DNA of 64,000 nt, taken from assembly GCF_030696885.1 (NCBI RefSeq), contig NZ_JAUYRI010000017.1:349212-413211 (forward strand), in the 5' to 3' direction. Positions 8,982-18,145 of the stretch are shown here, piece after piece; within the stretch, counting starts at the first letter, position 1; each line of letters opens with the position of its first letter. Source of the DNA: Thiobacillus sp. GTDB lineage: Bacteria > Pseudomonadota > Gammaproteobacteria > Burkholderiales > Thiobacillaceae. Position numbers and translations under genes: made by a program. Below the pieces are notes generated by a model. The model searched no databases. It was given only the letters and a program-made list of their open reading frames with translations, and had not been told where the DNA came from.

Positions 8982-10363
8982 GCGTCCCGGCCTGGTTCGC
9001 CCGCAGTGTTTATCGCGCGCAGGAAGCCGCGGTGCGCCGCCCCACCTTCGCGATGCTGGCCGAGCTCGAGCGCACCCAATGGCTGTCGCGTGATGCGATG
9101 CAGGATTATCAAACCCGTCGCCTCAACGACTTGCTGCACAGTGCGCTCTCCCACAGCCCCTGGCATGCCGATCGCCTGCGTGCGGCCGGGCTGAATGAAG
9201 CCGTCAAGGCTGGCGGGGTGACGCTGAGCGATTTGGCCCGTTTGCCGACGATGAACAAGCGCGACGCCCGCGAGAACGTCGACCAACTGGTTTGGCGCGA
9301 AGCGCCGGGTGGCGTATTCAAGTACACCACGGGCGGCTCCAGCGGCGAGCCGCTGATTTTCTACTTCGGCCGCACGCGCCAAGCTTCGGATGCCGCCGGG
9401 CGCATGCGTGCCCGCCGCTGGTGGGGCGTGCAGCCGGGCGAGCGCGAGGCCTATCTGTGGGGCGCGCCGGTCGAACTGAACAAGACCGACCGCATCAAGA
9501 CCCTGCGTGACCAGCTGGTCAATCAGATGGTGCTGAACGCCTTCGCCATGTCCCCCGAGCGCATGGATGTTTATCTCGACGCGTTGCAGGCCTGGCAGCC
9601 CAGGTGTGTGTACGGCTATGCATCGAGTGTGGCGCTGCTGGCGGCGCATGCTGAGGCCAGACAGCGCACGCTGCGCATGCCGGGGTTGCGTGTGGTATGT
9701 ACCACCGGTGAGCCGCTGTATCCGCACCAGCGTGAGCTCATTGGACGCGTCTTTGGCGCGCCCGTGGCGAACGAATTTGGCAGCCGCGACATCGGTTTCA
9801 CCGCCCACGAGGCGCCGGGCGGGCAGATGCTGCTGATGAGCGAGAGCCATATCGTCGAGGTGCTTGACGCGGCCGGCCAGCCGGTGGCACCGGGCGAGGC
9901 GGGCGAGGCCGTGATCACCGGCCTGACTTCAGCGGCCCAGCCCTTCATCCGTTATCGGACAGGCGATGTGCTACGCGTGTCCGCAGAGCCGCCTGCGGGC
10001 GGACAGGGACTGCACGTGATCGCCGAGGTGACGGGGCGGCAGACCGACTTCGTTGTCGCCGCCGATGGCCGGGTGATGCATGCGTTGGCGGTGATCTATG
10101 TGCTGCGTGCGGTGCCGGGAATTGCACAATTCAAATGCACCCAGCATGCGCTCGACCGCATGGAGGTGCAGATCGTGCCGAATTCAGGATGGAACGAAGC
10201 CGCCCACGCGGCCGTGGTGGCTGGACTGCGTGCCCGCCTCGGCGATGCGCTGCAAGTGGAGGTGCGTATGCTGGACGAAATCCCACCCGAGGCCTCCGGC
10301 AAGCATCGCTATGTGGTGAGCCACGTGCCGCTGGCCGGTGCCCTGAAGCAGGCTGTGGCTTAA
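8978..10363 (+). CDS. Phenylacetate-CoA-ligase-like (PaaK/CapK) adenylate-forming protein
   Basis: A 461-residue ANL-superfamily protein. The ATP-binding P-loop is TTGGSSGEPLIF, and the adenylation core motif RYRTGD precedes a small C-terminal domain. Relatives called CapK/PaaK occur in capsule and XrtA loci and activate a carboxylic acid as adenylate or CoA thioester. An in-frame ATG exists at 8852, but the ATG at 8978 overlapping the previous stop (ATGA) gives the usual N-terminus. With the MBOAT and SGNH genes downstream, the likely role is supplying or transferring an acyl group to the glycan; this is inference. Confidence 0.85.
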   Translation: MSVPAWFARSVYRAQEAAVRRPTFAMLAELERTQWLSRDAMQDYQTRRLNDLLHSALSHSPWHADRLRAAGLNEAVKAGGVTLSDLARLPTMNKRDARENVDQLVWREAPGGVFKYTTGGSSGEPLIFYFGRTRQASDAAGRMRARRWWGVQPGEREAYLWGAPVELNKTDRIKTLRDQLVNQMVLNAFAMSPERMDVYLDALQAWQPRCVYGYASSVALLAAHAEARQRTLRMPGLRVVCTTGEPLYPHQRELIGRVFGAPVANEFGSRDIGFTAHEAPGGQMLLMSESHIVEVLDAAGQPVAPGEAGEAVITGLTSAAQPFIRYRTGDVLRVSAEPPAGGQGLHVIAEVTGRQTDFVVAADGRVMHALAVIYVLRAVPGIAQFKCTQHALDRMEVQIVPNSGWNEAAHAAVVAGLRARLGDALQVEVRMLDEIPPEASGKHRYVVSHVPLAGALKQAVA

Positions 10364-10385
10364 CTGAAATGACTCGAACCGTAAT

Positions 10386-11600
10386 ATGAAACCGTTATCG
10401 CTCCTGCAACTTCCCCTGCGCTACAAGCCTTGGCAAGCGCGCCACCTGCGCTTGGTGATGCAGGACTTCGCCGGGACAGCCCGGCAGCCCGAGCACGATC
10501 ACCGCACCCATTTGCGCGGCGCCATCGACTGGCTGTGCCGCGCGCAGGATGTGCGAATAAATAAACCCGACCAGGGCGGCGTCGCTGCCGGCTGGAGCTT
10601 CGAAGATGGCTGGCTGCCCAGTTATCCTGAAACCACGGGCTACATCATCGAGACCTTCCTCGCCGCAGCGGAACCGCTCGACCGCCCGGAACTGATCGAT
10701 CGCGCCCACAAGATGATCGACTGGGAGCTTTCGCTGCAAACGGCAGAAGGTGCATTTCCCGGGCATTTCGGCGAGGCCGGCAGCCACCCGGTCATTTTCA
10801 ACCAGGGCCAGATCATGCACGGTCTGGTTGCTGGCTACACATCGCTCCAGCGTCAGGATTGCCTGGAAGCCGGCGTGCGCGCCGGCCACTGGCTGGTGGC
10901 GCAGCAGGACGATGACGGCTGCTACCGCAAGTTCGAACACAATGGCGTACCGCACGTCTACAACACACGCGCCATCTGGGCGCTAGCGGCCATGGGTCTG
11001 GAGGCGAATGAACCTGAATTCATTGCGGCGACCCGTCGCAACCTCGATTGGGCCCTGACTCAGCAGACGCCGAGCGGCTGGTTCGCCACCAATGCCTTCG
11101 TGCCGGACAGGGACCCCTTCACCCACACCATCGCCTACGCCATTCGCGGCTTCATCGAAGTGGCGGTGCTGCTGGGCGAGGCACGTTATCTCGACGCGGC
11201 AGAAATTGCCGCCCGCGGTCTGATGGAAAAACAGCGCAGCGATGGCTGGCTTGCAGGAACCTACGGCAACGGCTGGTCGCCCACGGCAAGCTACGCCTGC
11301 GTCACCGGTGTCGTGCAAATGGCGCTGTGCTGGCTGCGCCTGGCGCAAATCACCGGGGATAAAAGTTACCGCGACGCGGCCGGGCGCGCGATTGCCTACG
11401 TCAAGCGCACCCAGCGGCTGGAAGAGGACGACGCCATCGTGCGCGGGGCGATTCCCGGGTCGGCGCCGATCTGGGGCGCGTATTCACGCTTCGAATTCCC
11501 CAACTGGGCAGCCAAGTTCTTCGCAGACGCGCTGATCATGGATATGGCCAATATCGCCGTGCCCACCATTCCGGCTGCGGCCCGGGGGCTGGTGCGATGA
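10386..11600 (+). CDS. Alpha/alpha-toroid (prenyltransferase/six-hairpin-like) protein, copy 1
   Basis: A 404-residue soluble protein made of repeated helical pairs with aromatic and G-rich turns, for example YPETTGYIIETF, GAFPGHF, FNQGQIMHGL and RSDGWLAG. This pattern is typical of the (alpha/alpha)6 barrel seen in six-hairpin glycosidases, epimerases and prenyltransferase-like domains. No signal peptide is visible. A shorter paralogue lies at 32767-33690 (shared YPE-TGY, GAFP and Q-IM-GL motifs). It may act on sugars or lipid-linked glycan; the reaction is unknown. It starts 22 bases after the previous gene and overlaps the next by 4. Confidence 0.75.
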   Translation: MKPLSLLQLPLRYKPWQARHLRLVMQDFAGTARQPEHDHRTHLRGAIDWLCRAQDVRINKPDQGGVAAGWSFEDGWLPSYPETTGYIIETFLAAAEPLDRPELIDRAHKMIDWELSLQTAEGAFPGHFGEAGSHPVIFNQGQIMHGLVAGYTSLQRQDCLEAGVRAGHWLVAQQDDDGCYRKFEHNGVPHVYNTRAIWALAAMGLEANEPEFIAATRRNLDWALTQQTPSGWFATNAFVPDRDPFTHTIAYAIRGFIEVAVLLGEARYLDAAEIAARGLMEKQRSDGWLAGTYGNGWSPTASYACVTGVVQMALCWLRLAQITGDKSYRDAAGRAIAYVKRTQRLEEDDAIVRGAIPGSAPIWGAYSRFEFPNWAAKFFADALIMDMANIAVPTIPAAARGLVR

Positions 11601-12427
11601 GCAGGTTGCGGATCATGATCCTGTGCGGGCGCAGCGCCCGCCACCTGCATGTGGCCAATGCCCTGTGCCGCGCTGGCGAAGCACTCGCCATCGTGCAGGA
11701 AACCGGCGGCGAGTGGAAGCTGAAAAAAACCCTTAAGAAGCTGCGCCCCGACAACCTGTTCCGCAAGGTCTGGCGCTGGCTGCGCGACCGCCGCCGCTAC
11801 ACCGGCAATCCCGAGGCGAAATTCTTCTTTCCGCATGGCGAACCCCGGCTTGACCATCCCGAACTGGTGCGCGAAGTCCCGCACATCAACCATCCTGACG
11901 TGGTCAAGCTGGCGCGTGATTTGAAACCCGATCTGATCTGCGTGTTCGGCACCTCACTGATCCGTGGCGAGTTGCTGAACGAAGGCCGTCTCGGCATCGT
12001 CAATCTGCACGGCGGCCTGTCGCCCGAATACCGCGGTGCCGACTGTACCTTCTGGGCGCTTTACAATGGGGAGCCGGAAAAAATCGGCTGCACCCTGCAT
12101 TACATCGACGCGGGCATCGACACCGGCCGCCTCATCGCGCATGTCAGCCCGGAAGTGCGAGAGGGCGACAGTGAACTGGTGCTGTTCTGGCGTGCGGTGC
12201 AGGATAGCTCGGAGGTCTATGCAGAAGCCGTCACGCGGCTGGCTGAGGGCGAACAACTCGGCATGGTGCAGCCTGGCAAGGGCCGGTTGTATCAGGTCAG
12301 GGACCGTGGCTTGCGCCATGAACAGGCGCTTGCTACGCGCCTGGCATCCGGGATGCTGGCTGGCGTGGCCTTGCCTCGACGCGTCCACTGGTTCAGTCCT
12401 GAAACGGCGGGGGAGCGGAAGCCATGA
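11597..12427 (+). CDS. Formyltransferase family protein
   Basis: A 276-residue protein of the Fmt/PurN/ArnA formyltransferase fold. The catalytic triad residues are visible as N136, H138 (in NLHGGLSPEYRG) and D175 (in IDAGIDTG). The family transfers a formyl group from N10-formyltetrahydrofolate to an amine. Within a polysaccharide locus this suggests an N-formylated amino sugar, as in Qui4NFo or Rha4NFo biosynthesis. It lacks the C-terminal tRNA-binding domain length of Fmt (about 315 residues), and its operon position argues against initiator-tRNA formylation. Starts and ends with ATGA overlaps. Confidence 0.85.
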   Translation: MSRLRIMILCGRSARHLHVANALCRAGEALAIVQETGGEWKLKKTLKKLRPDNLFRKVWRWLRDRRRYTGNPEAKFFFPHGEPRLDHPELVREVPHINHPDVVKLARDLKPDLICVFGTSLIRGELLNEGRLGIVNLHGGLSPEYRGADCTFWALYNGEPEKIGCTLHYIDAGIDTGRLIAHVSPEVREGDSELVLFWRAVQDSSEVYAEAVTRLAEGEQLGMVQPGKGRLYQVRDRGLRHEQALATRLASGMLAGVALPRRVHWFSPETAGERKP

Positions 12428-13746
12428 GAGATCTTTTCGTCACCGGCGTCATTTTCAGCCTGCTGCCGTTTGTATTCAAACGTCCCTGGCTGGGCATTTT
12501 GTTGTGGTCGTGGCTGGGCTACATGAATCCGCACCGGCTGGCATGGGGCTTTGCCTACGATTTCCCCTTCGCCATGGTTGTCGGCCTCGTCACCATCACG
12601 GCTTTCATGTTCTCGAGAGAGAAAAAGGAAATGGTCTGGTCGCGCGAGACGGTCCTGCTGCTGATCTTCATAGGCTGGATGCTGTTCACCACGTTCTTTG
12701 CCTTTTATCCCACCGATGCCTGGTTCCAGTGGGACAAGGTATGGAAAATCCAGCTGATGATTTTCCTCACCGCGCTGATAATCAACGACCGTCACAAGCT
12801 GCATTGGCTGATCTGGGTGATTGCCGTGTCATTCGCGTTTTATGGCGTCAAGGGCGGAATTTTCACCATCGTCAATGGCGGGGTCTACCGGGTGCAGGGT
12901 CCGGCTGGAACCTTTATTGGCGGCAACAATGAACTGGCACTGGCGATGGTGATGGCGATCCCGCTCATCCGCTATCTGCACCTTCAGGAAGTTAAAAAGT
13001 GGGTCAAGATCGGACTTGCAGGTGCCATGGTGTTGACCGGCGTCGCCATCGTCGGCAGCCAGTCGCGCGGGGGGCTCGTGGCCATTGTGGCGATGGGGCT
13101 CTTCCTGTGGCTCAAAAGCCGCCACAAAATCGTTACCGCCATCTATATGGCAATGGCGGTCGGCATCATCGCCTCGGTCATGCCCCAGGAGTGGTACGAC
13201 CGCATGAATACCATTCAAACCTATGAGGAAGACGAGTCGGCACAAGGCCGGATCAACGCCTGGCATACGGCGTTCAATGTGGCCAAGGACCGCGTTACCG
13301 GGGGCGGCTTTGAGATGTGGCGGCCACCCGTTTTCCGCCAATATGCGCCCGACCCGTTTAATACGCGTGACGTGCACAGTATTTACTTCGAGATCATGGG
13401 CGAGCAGGGATTTATCGGCTTCGGCCTGTTCATGTTGCTCGGTCTGCTGGCGTGGATTCGCGCCCAGCAGGTCATCAATCGATGTAAAAAGGATCCTGAA
13501 AAAAAATGGGCATCCGATTTGGCGTCGATGATCCAAGTGAGCCTGATTGGCTACGCCGCAGGCGGTTCGTTCCTTGGAATGGCCTACTTTGACCTGCCCT
13601 ATCACCTGATGATTATTCTCGTCTTGACCGCCAAGTTTTCGGGTGTGCTGGACAACAGGGTGCCTGTGTCGAGTCCTGCAAAGCTTGGGTCAATACCCCA
13701 CCCGTCCAGTAAGTTCGGCCACGAAAGCGCCAACCAAGGCTTCTGA
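12424..13746 (+). CDS. O-glycosylation ligase, exosortase A-associated (Wzy/O-antigen-ligase family)
   Basis: A 440-residue inner-membrane protein with about ten hydrophobic segments. It matches the exosortase-A O-glycosylation ligase family (TIGR03097-like): LGYMNPHRLAWGFAYDFPFA near the N-terminus, GPAGTFIGGNNELALAMVM in the middle, and the long periplasmic loop GGGFEMWRPPVFRQYAPDP. Relatives ligate or polymerise lipid-linked glycan in the periplasm, possibly onto PEP-CTERM proteins. The gene is coupled to the formyltransferase by ATGA and is followed after 2 bases by the SGNH gene. Confidence 0.9.
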   Translation: MRDLFVTGVIFSLLPFVFKRPWLGILLWSWLGYMNPHRLAWGFAYDFPFAMVVGLVTITAFMFSREKKEMVWSRETVLLLIFIGWMLFTTFFAFYPTDAWFQWDKVWKIQLMIFLTALIINDRHKLHWLIWVIAVSFAFYGVKGGIFTIVNGGVYRVQGPAGTFIGGNNELALAMVMAIPLIRYLHLQEVKKWVKIGLAGAMVLTGVAIVGSQSRGGLVAIVAMGLFLWLKSRHKIVTAIYMAMAVGIIASVMPQEWYDRMNTIQTYEEDESAQGRINAWHTAFNVAKDRVTGGGFEMWRPPVFRQYAPDPFNTRDVHSIYFEIMGEQGFIGFGLFMLLGLLAWIRAQQVINRCKKDPEKKWASDLASMIQVSLIGYAAGGSFLGMAYFDLPYHLMIILVLTAKFSGVLDNRVPVSSPAKLGSIPHPSSKFGHESANQGF

Positions 13747-13748
13747 TC

Positions 13749-14744
13749 GTGCATTGGCCTCGCCTTCGTTTTCCACCAGGCTTGGGGGGTGCATTCTGGC
13801 TGGCACTTCTGCTGATCGGTCTGGTCGAGCTTGCGTTGCACAGCGAGGCGGTCGTTCACAAATATCGTGCAGTGTTTGCATTGGGGCGCGCTTACGACAA
13901 GCTCCATTCCGTCGAGCGAAACCCGCCGCAAATCCTGTTTGTGGGAAACAGTCGAACCGACAACGGGATCGATCCTGGAACGGTGAGCCAGTCCTGGCCG
14001 GATCAGCCAGTGCGTAGTTTCAACCTGGGCTTGCCAGGGGCCAATGCGATTGTCTATCACGGCGAAATCATGCGTTTGAATGAACGCGGCTTGCTGGGCA
14101 GGGAGGCAATTCATACGGTGGTAATTGGTATCGATGAAAGCGCCTTGCAGGAAGACAACTCGCTTGGGTATGTCGGTTTCCTGGCAGACCGCGCAGCGCT
14201 GTGGGAATCCGGCCGCTACATGGACTGGCTGGGGAGTTACTTGCGGCTCTGGTCATATAGCGCAAACCTTCGTCAACTGCGCGAGCCGGATAAACTGCTC
14301 CGCTTCATGAAAGCAAGCGTACGCGAGCTTGATCCTGTGGGCGGCGCGGCATCGGCTCATCTGGGTTATCGGGCCGGCTTTGGTGCCGCGCAAAATGAAG
14401 GACAGGTGATGCGTCAGGAAAACGCCGCTCAGCAACCGCCATCGCCGGATGTCGTGGCGTTTTTGTGGCGTTCGATCGATGTCCTGCAGGCGCAGGACGT
14501 GCGCGTCTTCGTCACGATTCCACCTTTGCGTGACCGTCCATCCGCTTTTGTTGATGCAAGTCCATCCGCCGCACCTTATCGGGCGCTGCTTGCACGCCTT
14601 GAACGACGAGGCGTGATCGTGCTGCCCACGGCTGAGGTTTTCGTGCCGTCCGACTTTGTCAACGCAGGCCATCTGAACGACCGGGGTGCGCAGCGATACA
14701 GCGCCGAACTGGGGCGCCAGCTTGCTTCCGGTGGTGGCCGATAG
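13749..14744 (+). CDS. Membrane-anchored SGNH/AlgX-like protein
   Basis: A 331-residue protein with one N-terminal membrane segment (about residues 13-31) and a periplasmic domain. The sequence FVGNSRTDNGIDP holds the candidate nucleophile S68, and NAGHLNDRGAQRYS holds the candidate catalytic H308. This is the block arrangement of SGNH-type acetyl-transfer proteins such as AlgJ/AlgX and DltD. GTG start, 2 bases after the previous stop. The MBOAT acyltransferase follows after 2 bases; MBOAT-SGNH pairs O-acylate alginate, cellulose and other exopolysaccharides, so this is the likely periplasmic transfer partner. Confidence 0.75.
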   Translation: MHWPRLRFPPGLGGAFWLALLLIGLVELALHSEAVVHKYRAVFALGRAYDKLHSVERNPPQILFVGNSRTDNGIDPGTVSQSWPDQPVRSFNLGLPGANAIVYHGEIMRLNERGLLGREAIHTVVIGIDESALQEDNSLGYVGFLADRAALWESGRYMDWLGSYLRLWSYSANLRQLREPDKLLRFMKASVRELDPVGGAASAHLGYRAGFGAAQNEGQVMRQENAAQQPPSPDVVAFLWRSIDVLQAQDVRVFVTIPPLRDRPSAFVDASPSAAPYRALLARLERRGVIVLPTAEVFVPSDFVNAGHLNDRGAQRYSAELGRQLASGGGR

Positions 14745-14746
14745 CC

Positions 14747-16180
14747 ATGGTATTCAGTTCCCCGACTTTCCTGCTTTTTTTTGCTGTGCTGATGCTGTTT
14801 TACGCAGGGGCGCGCAATTACCGTGAGCGTGCCGCCGTCATTCTGGTCGGCAGCCTGATTTTCTATGCATCGTGGAAGCCGGTTTATCTCATACTGCTGG
14901 TTGCCTCGGTCAGCATCAACTATCTGATTTATTCCGGCTTGGCCGCCACGCGCAGCAGAGGCTTGCTGGTGGCAGGCCTGGTTCTGAATCTGGGATTTCT
15001 GGGGGTGGTCAAATACTTGGGGATGGCTCTGGAGAGCCTTCTTGGCATTGGGCTGTGGCTGGACATGCCCTTGATTTCGGCGCCGCCCAATTGGGCGGAC
15101 TGGGCGCTCCCGCTCGGCATCAGCTTCTATACTTTCCACATGCTGTCGGTGACGATCGATGTCTACCGCGGGGAGTGGACGCACCGCATATCGTTCCGCG
15201 CCTGGTGGCTGTATGTAACGTTCTTCCCACACATGATTGCGGGCCCCATCCTCCGCGCATCCGAGCTAGTTGAACAACTGGAGAATCTGAAACCGCTCAA
15301 AGCGGAAGACATCAAGCTGGGCGCGCTCATTTTCACGGCGGGACTCATCAAGAAAGTGCTGTTCGCGGACAATCTGGCGCCACTGGCTGACGAACTCTTC
15401 AGCCGTCCCGAGGCGCTTGATTTCTATGCCGCCTGGCTTGCGGCCACCGCCTTTGCCCTGCAAATCTACTTTGATTTTTCAGGCTACAGCGAAATGGCAA
15501 TCGGTCTGGCGCTGATGTTCGGCGTCGTGTTGCCGCGCAACTTCCTCTATCCCTATACCAGTCGCAGCGTACGGGAATTCTGGCAGCGCTGGCATATCAC
15601 CCTGTCACGCTGGCTGCGCGACTATCTCTATATTTCGCTGGGCGGCAACCGAAGGGGCATGCCGCGAAACCTGGCGAACCTGATGATCACGATGCTGCTT
15701 GGCGGGCTGTGGCACGGTGCCGCATGGACCTTTGTGTTTTGGGGCTTTTTGCATGGCGCCTATCTGGTGCTGCACCGGCTGCTGCTTGATCTCTATTCCT
15801 GGCTGGGCGTGATCGCAGGATCATTGACCGCGCGCATACTCTCCTGGCTGGGATGGCCCGTTACGCTGGCGCTGGTATGGGTTACCTGGGTGTTCTTTCG
15901 CGCACCCACCTTCCAAGATGCATGGATCATCACCGCCGCGATGCTAGGAATGGGCGATGCAACCGGAACGGTCGTCGTGCGGCGCTATGTTCAGCTGTTG
16001 GTGTGGGGAAGCCTGTTGCTCACCTTGCTGGAACCTCGAATCGAGCAGGGACTTAAAGCAGGTATCCAGCGCTGGGGGCAACTGCACTTCACTGTGCGCG
16101 GAACAGCGTACGCCGGACTGGTGCTCACAATCATTTTCTTTGGCGGCAGCAGCCAGAAATTCATCTACTTCGATTTCTAG
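14747..16180 (+). CDS. MBOAT family O-acyltransferase (AlgI-like)
   Basis: A 477-residue polytopic membrane protein of the MBOAT family. Diagnostic motifs are HMIAGPILRASEL, FDFSGYSEMAIGLALMFG, REFWQRWHITLSRWLRDYLY and the active-site histidine H323 in GGLWHGAAWTF. It moves an acyl group, usually acetyl, from a cytoplasmic donor across the membrane for polysaccharide O-acylation. Paired with the SGNH gene directly upstream. It is the last gene of the coupled xrtA operon; the next gene is convergent, with 23 bases between the stops and no clear hairpin. Confidence 0.92.
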   Translation: MVFSSPTFLLFFAVLMLFYAGARNYRERAAVILVGSLIFYASWKPVYLILLVASVSINYLIYSGLAATRSRGLLVAGLVLNLGFLGVVKYLGMALESLLGIGLWLDMPLISAPPNWADWALPLGISFYTFHMLSVTIDVYRGEWTHRISFRAWWLYVTFFPHMIAGPILRASELVEQLENLKPLKAEDIKLGALIFTAGLIKKVLFADNLAPLADELFSRPEALDFYAAWLAATAFALQIYFDFSGYSEMAIGLALMFGVVLPRNFLYPYTSRSVREFWQRWHITLSRWLRDYLYISLGGNRRGMPRNLANLMITMLLGGLWHGAAWTFVFWGFLHGAYLVLHRLLLDLYSWLGVIAGSLTARILSWLGWPVTLALVWVTWVFFRAPTFQDAWIITAAMLGMGDATGTVVVRRYVQLLVWGSLLLTLLEPRIEQGLKAGIQRWGQLHFTVRGTAYAGLVLTIIFFGGSSQKFIYFDF

Positions 16181-16203
16181 CACCGGGTGCGCGTGCCCTC
16201 AAT

Positions 16204-18030
16204 TCAGTGCTCGTTTGCCGCCATCCATTGCTCCAGCATCACCATCACCCAGATCATCACGCCATAGTAGCTGGCGTGCGGCCCGCGCTGCATGGCGAGC
16301 ATGTGGTCGAGGTAGGCGGGCTGGATCCAGCCGCGCTTTTTGACGTCCGAGAGGCTGTCGCCGACGAGGTCGCCGAGCGGGGCATATTCGTTGCTCCACA
16401 CCCCGAACGGCAAACCGAAGCCGTGCTTGCTCTTGTTGATGATCTTTTCCGGTAGCAGGTCGGTGAGCGCTTCCTTGAAGAACCAGCGCAGCTTCTGGCC
16501 GCGCACCTTGTAGTCAACCGGCAGACGGTTGGCGAAGGCCACCATGCGGTCGTCGAGCAGCGGGTAATGCACCTCAATGCCGGCTGCCTCGGTCATGGTG
16601 CCCACCTTGCGCAGGTCGTTGTCGGCCAGTGTGAACTTCAGGTCCAGGTGCATCATGCGGTTGATGTAGTGGTCCGACGCAGTGCGCTGATACACCTCGG
16701 TCAACGCGGCATCGGTCGTCGCGGGCTCGACGGCCCCGATGAAATCCGCAGAAAAAATCTGGTCAAGCGGCGTGCGGTGCAGGAAGTTGTAGCTTTCCAG
16801 CCGCAGCGGCAGCCCGACGCGGGCCTGGGCGACATAGCTTTTCAGCTTGGACAGCGGAAACCTGTCCGAAAGGCCTGGCATGTTTGCGATCGGCTCGATC
16901 AGACCGCGGCGCAGCGGGGCGGGCAGGCGGCCGTACATCTCGAACAGGCCCTGCTTGGCGTAACGCACGTTGCCGCCGAAGATCTCGTCGCCGCCGTCAC
17001 CGGCAAACATGTTTTCGAATCCGGCTTCACGTGCGGTTTTGGCGCAGAAATAGGTCGGTACCGCCGAAGCATTGCCGAACGGCTCGTCGTATTCGCGCGC
17101 GATGAGGGGGATCGCCGTCACGATGTCGGCCGGCTTCAAGTAGTACTCATGGCTGTTGCAGCCGTAGCGCTCGACGGCGCAGCGTGCGTATTCCATCTCG
17201 TCGAAGCCGGCGGCGTCGAAGCCGATCGAAAAGGTGTCGACCGGGGCGCCGCGCGCAGCGGTGAGGGCGCCGACCACGGTCGAGCTGTCGGTGCCGCCGG
17301 AAAGAAACGCCGCGGTGGCCGGCGCATCCGCGTCGCGCACCGCCTGGGTCAGCGTGTCGCGGAAGTCGGCGCGGTGGCGTGCGAAGCTGGCGTCCACCGG
17401 ACTGTAGTCGGCCTGCCAGTAAAAGCCAGTGTCGAGGCGGCCGTTGCGCAACACGGCATACTGGCCCGGCAGCAGCTTCTTCACGCCCTGATAGAGACTG
17501 CGCGGCGCCGGAATGGTGTGGAAATAGAGGTAGTCGTAAATCGCCTGCGGGTCGATGACATGGCCCACGGCGGGGTGGGACGCCACGCTTTGCGCGCTGC
17601 TGCCGAATGCCAGGTGGCCGCCGTGCCGGGCGAAGCACAGGCGCTCGGCGCCGACGCGGTCGAGCGCCAGGAAAGCGGCTTTTTTCTGCGGCTCCAGCAC
17701 GACGAGGGCGAAGGTGCCGTGCATCCGCGCCGGCAGCTTTTCGCCATGACGCAGCCAGCCCTGCGCCGCCGCCGCGGCCGGATTCTGCTGCTGCGCGAGT
17801 GCGGACAGGTCCTCGTCCAGGAAGCGCGGGCGCCCGTTCAGCGCGACGGCCAGCCCGTTTTCCACATGAATGGCCGCCTTGCCGAAGCGTGAAGCGGCCG
17901 CCATGCCCAGCTGCGGGGTGCTGTGCGTGTGCGGGGTGCTTTCCTGCGAGAGCCGGGCTGCGTCGCCCATATGCCGGATCAGATCCTGATGCGCGCCGTG
18001 GTCGCCCAGCCAGCCAAAAATGCCATCCAT
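16204..18030 (-). CDS. Asparagine-synthase-like protein lacking the glutaminase cysteine
   Basis: A 608-residue asparagine synthase relative. The synthetase domain is intact (P-loop SGGTDSS from residue 244, GDGGDEIFGG, LRKVGTMTEAAGIEVHYPLL). The N-terminus reads MDGIFGWLG where active enzymes read MCGI: D2 replaces the essential nucleophile, and the usual HRGPD and FNGEIYN motifs are degenerate (STPQ, ALNGRPRF). It therefore cannot use glutamine by the normal route; it may use free ammonia, take it from a partner, or make another adenylate-based bond. The frame extends to 18294, but the ATG at 18030 aligns with the family N-terminus. Read opposite to its neighbours. Confidence 0.85.
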   Translation of the reverse strand: MDGIFGWLGDHGAHQDLIRHMGDAARLSQESTPHTHSTPQLGMAAASRFGKAAIHVENGLAVALNGRPRFLDEDLSALAQQQNPAAAAAQGWLRHGEKLPARMHGTFALVVLEPQKKAAFLALDRVGAERLCFARHGGHLAFGSSAQSVASHPAVGHVIDPQAIYDYLYFHTIPAPRSLYQGVKKLLPGQYAVLRNGRLDTGFYWQADYSPVDASFARHRADFRDTLTQAVRDADAPATAAFLSGGTDSSTVVGALTAARGAPVDTFSIGFDAAGFDEMEYARCAVERYGCNSHEYYLKPADIVTAIPLIAREYDEPFGNASAVPTYFCAKTAREAGFENMFAGDGGDEIFGGNVRYAKQGLFEMYGRLPAPLRRGLIEPIANMPGLSDRFPLSKLKSYVAQARVGLPLRLESYNFLHRTPLDQIFSADFIGAVEPATTDAALTEVYQRTASDHYINRMMHLDLKFTLADNDLRKVGTMTEAAGIEVHYPLLDDRMVAFANRLPVDYKVRGQKLRWFFKEALTDLLPEKIINKSKHGFGLPFGVWSNEYAPLGDLVGDSLSDVKKRGWIQPAYLDHMLAMQRGPHASYYGVMIWVMVMLEQWMAANEH

Positions 18031-18145
18031 GGTGTGTTGTGTCGGTGTGATGCGGGATAATGTCCGCCAATATAAACGAGCCAGCCCCTTGGCACGAATC
18101 CTGTATGTTCGCCAGGACCGACATAAAGTCAGAAAGCCCAGCCCG

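Noticed and set aside
11597-12427. Annotation as methionyl-tRNA formyltransferase
   Set aside because: It is shorter than Fmt and lies inside a coupled glycan operon; a sugar formyltransferase is more likely.
16567-17892. 441-codon open frame on the + strand
   Set aside because: It is antisense to the asparagine-synthase-like gene, which has clear family motifs. The translation is rich in Arg, Gly, His and Val with no domain, as expected of a high-G+C shadow frame.
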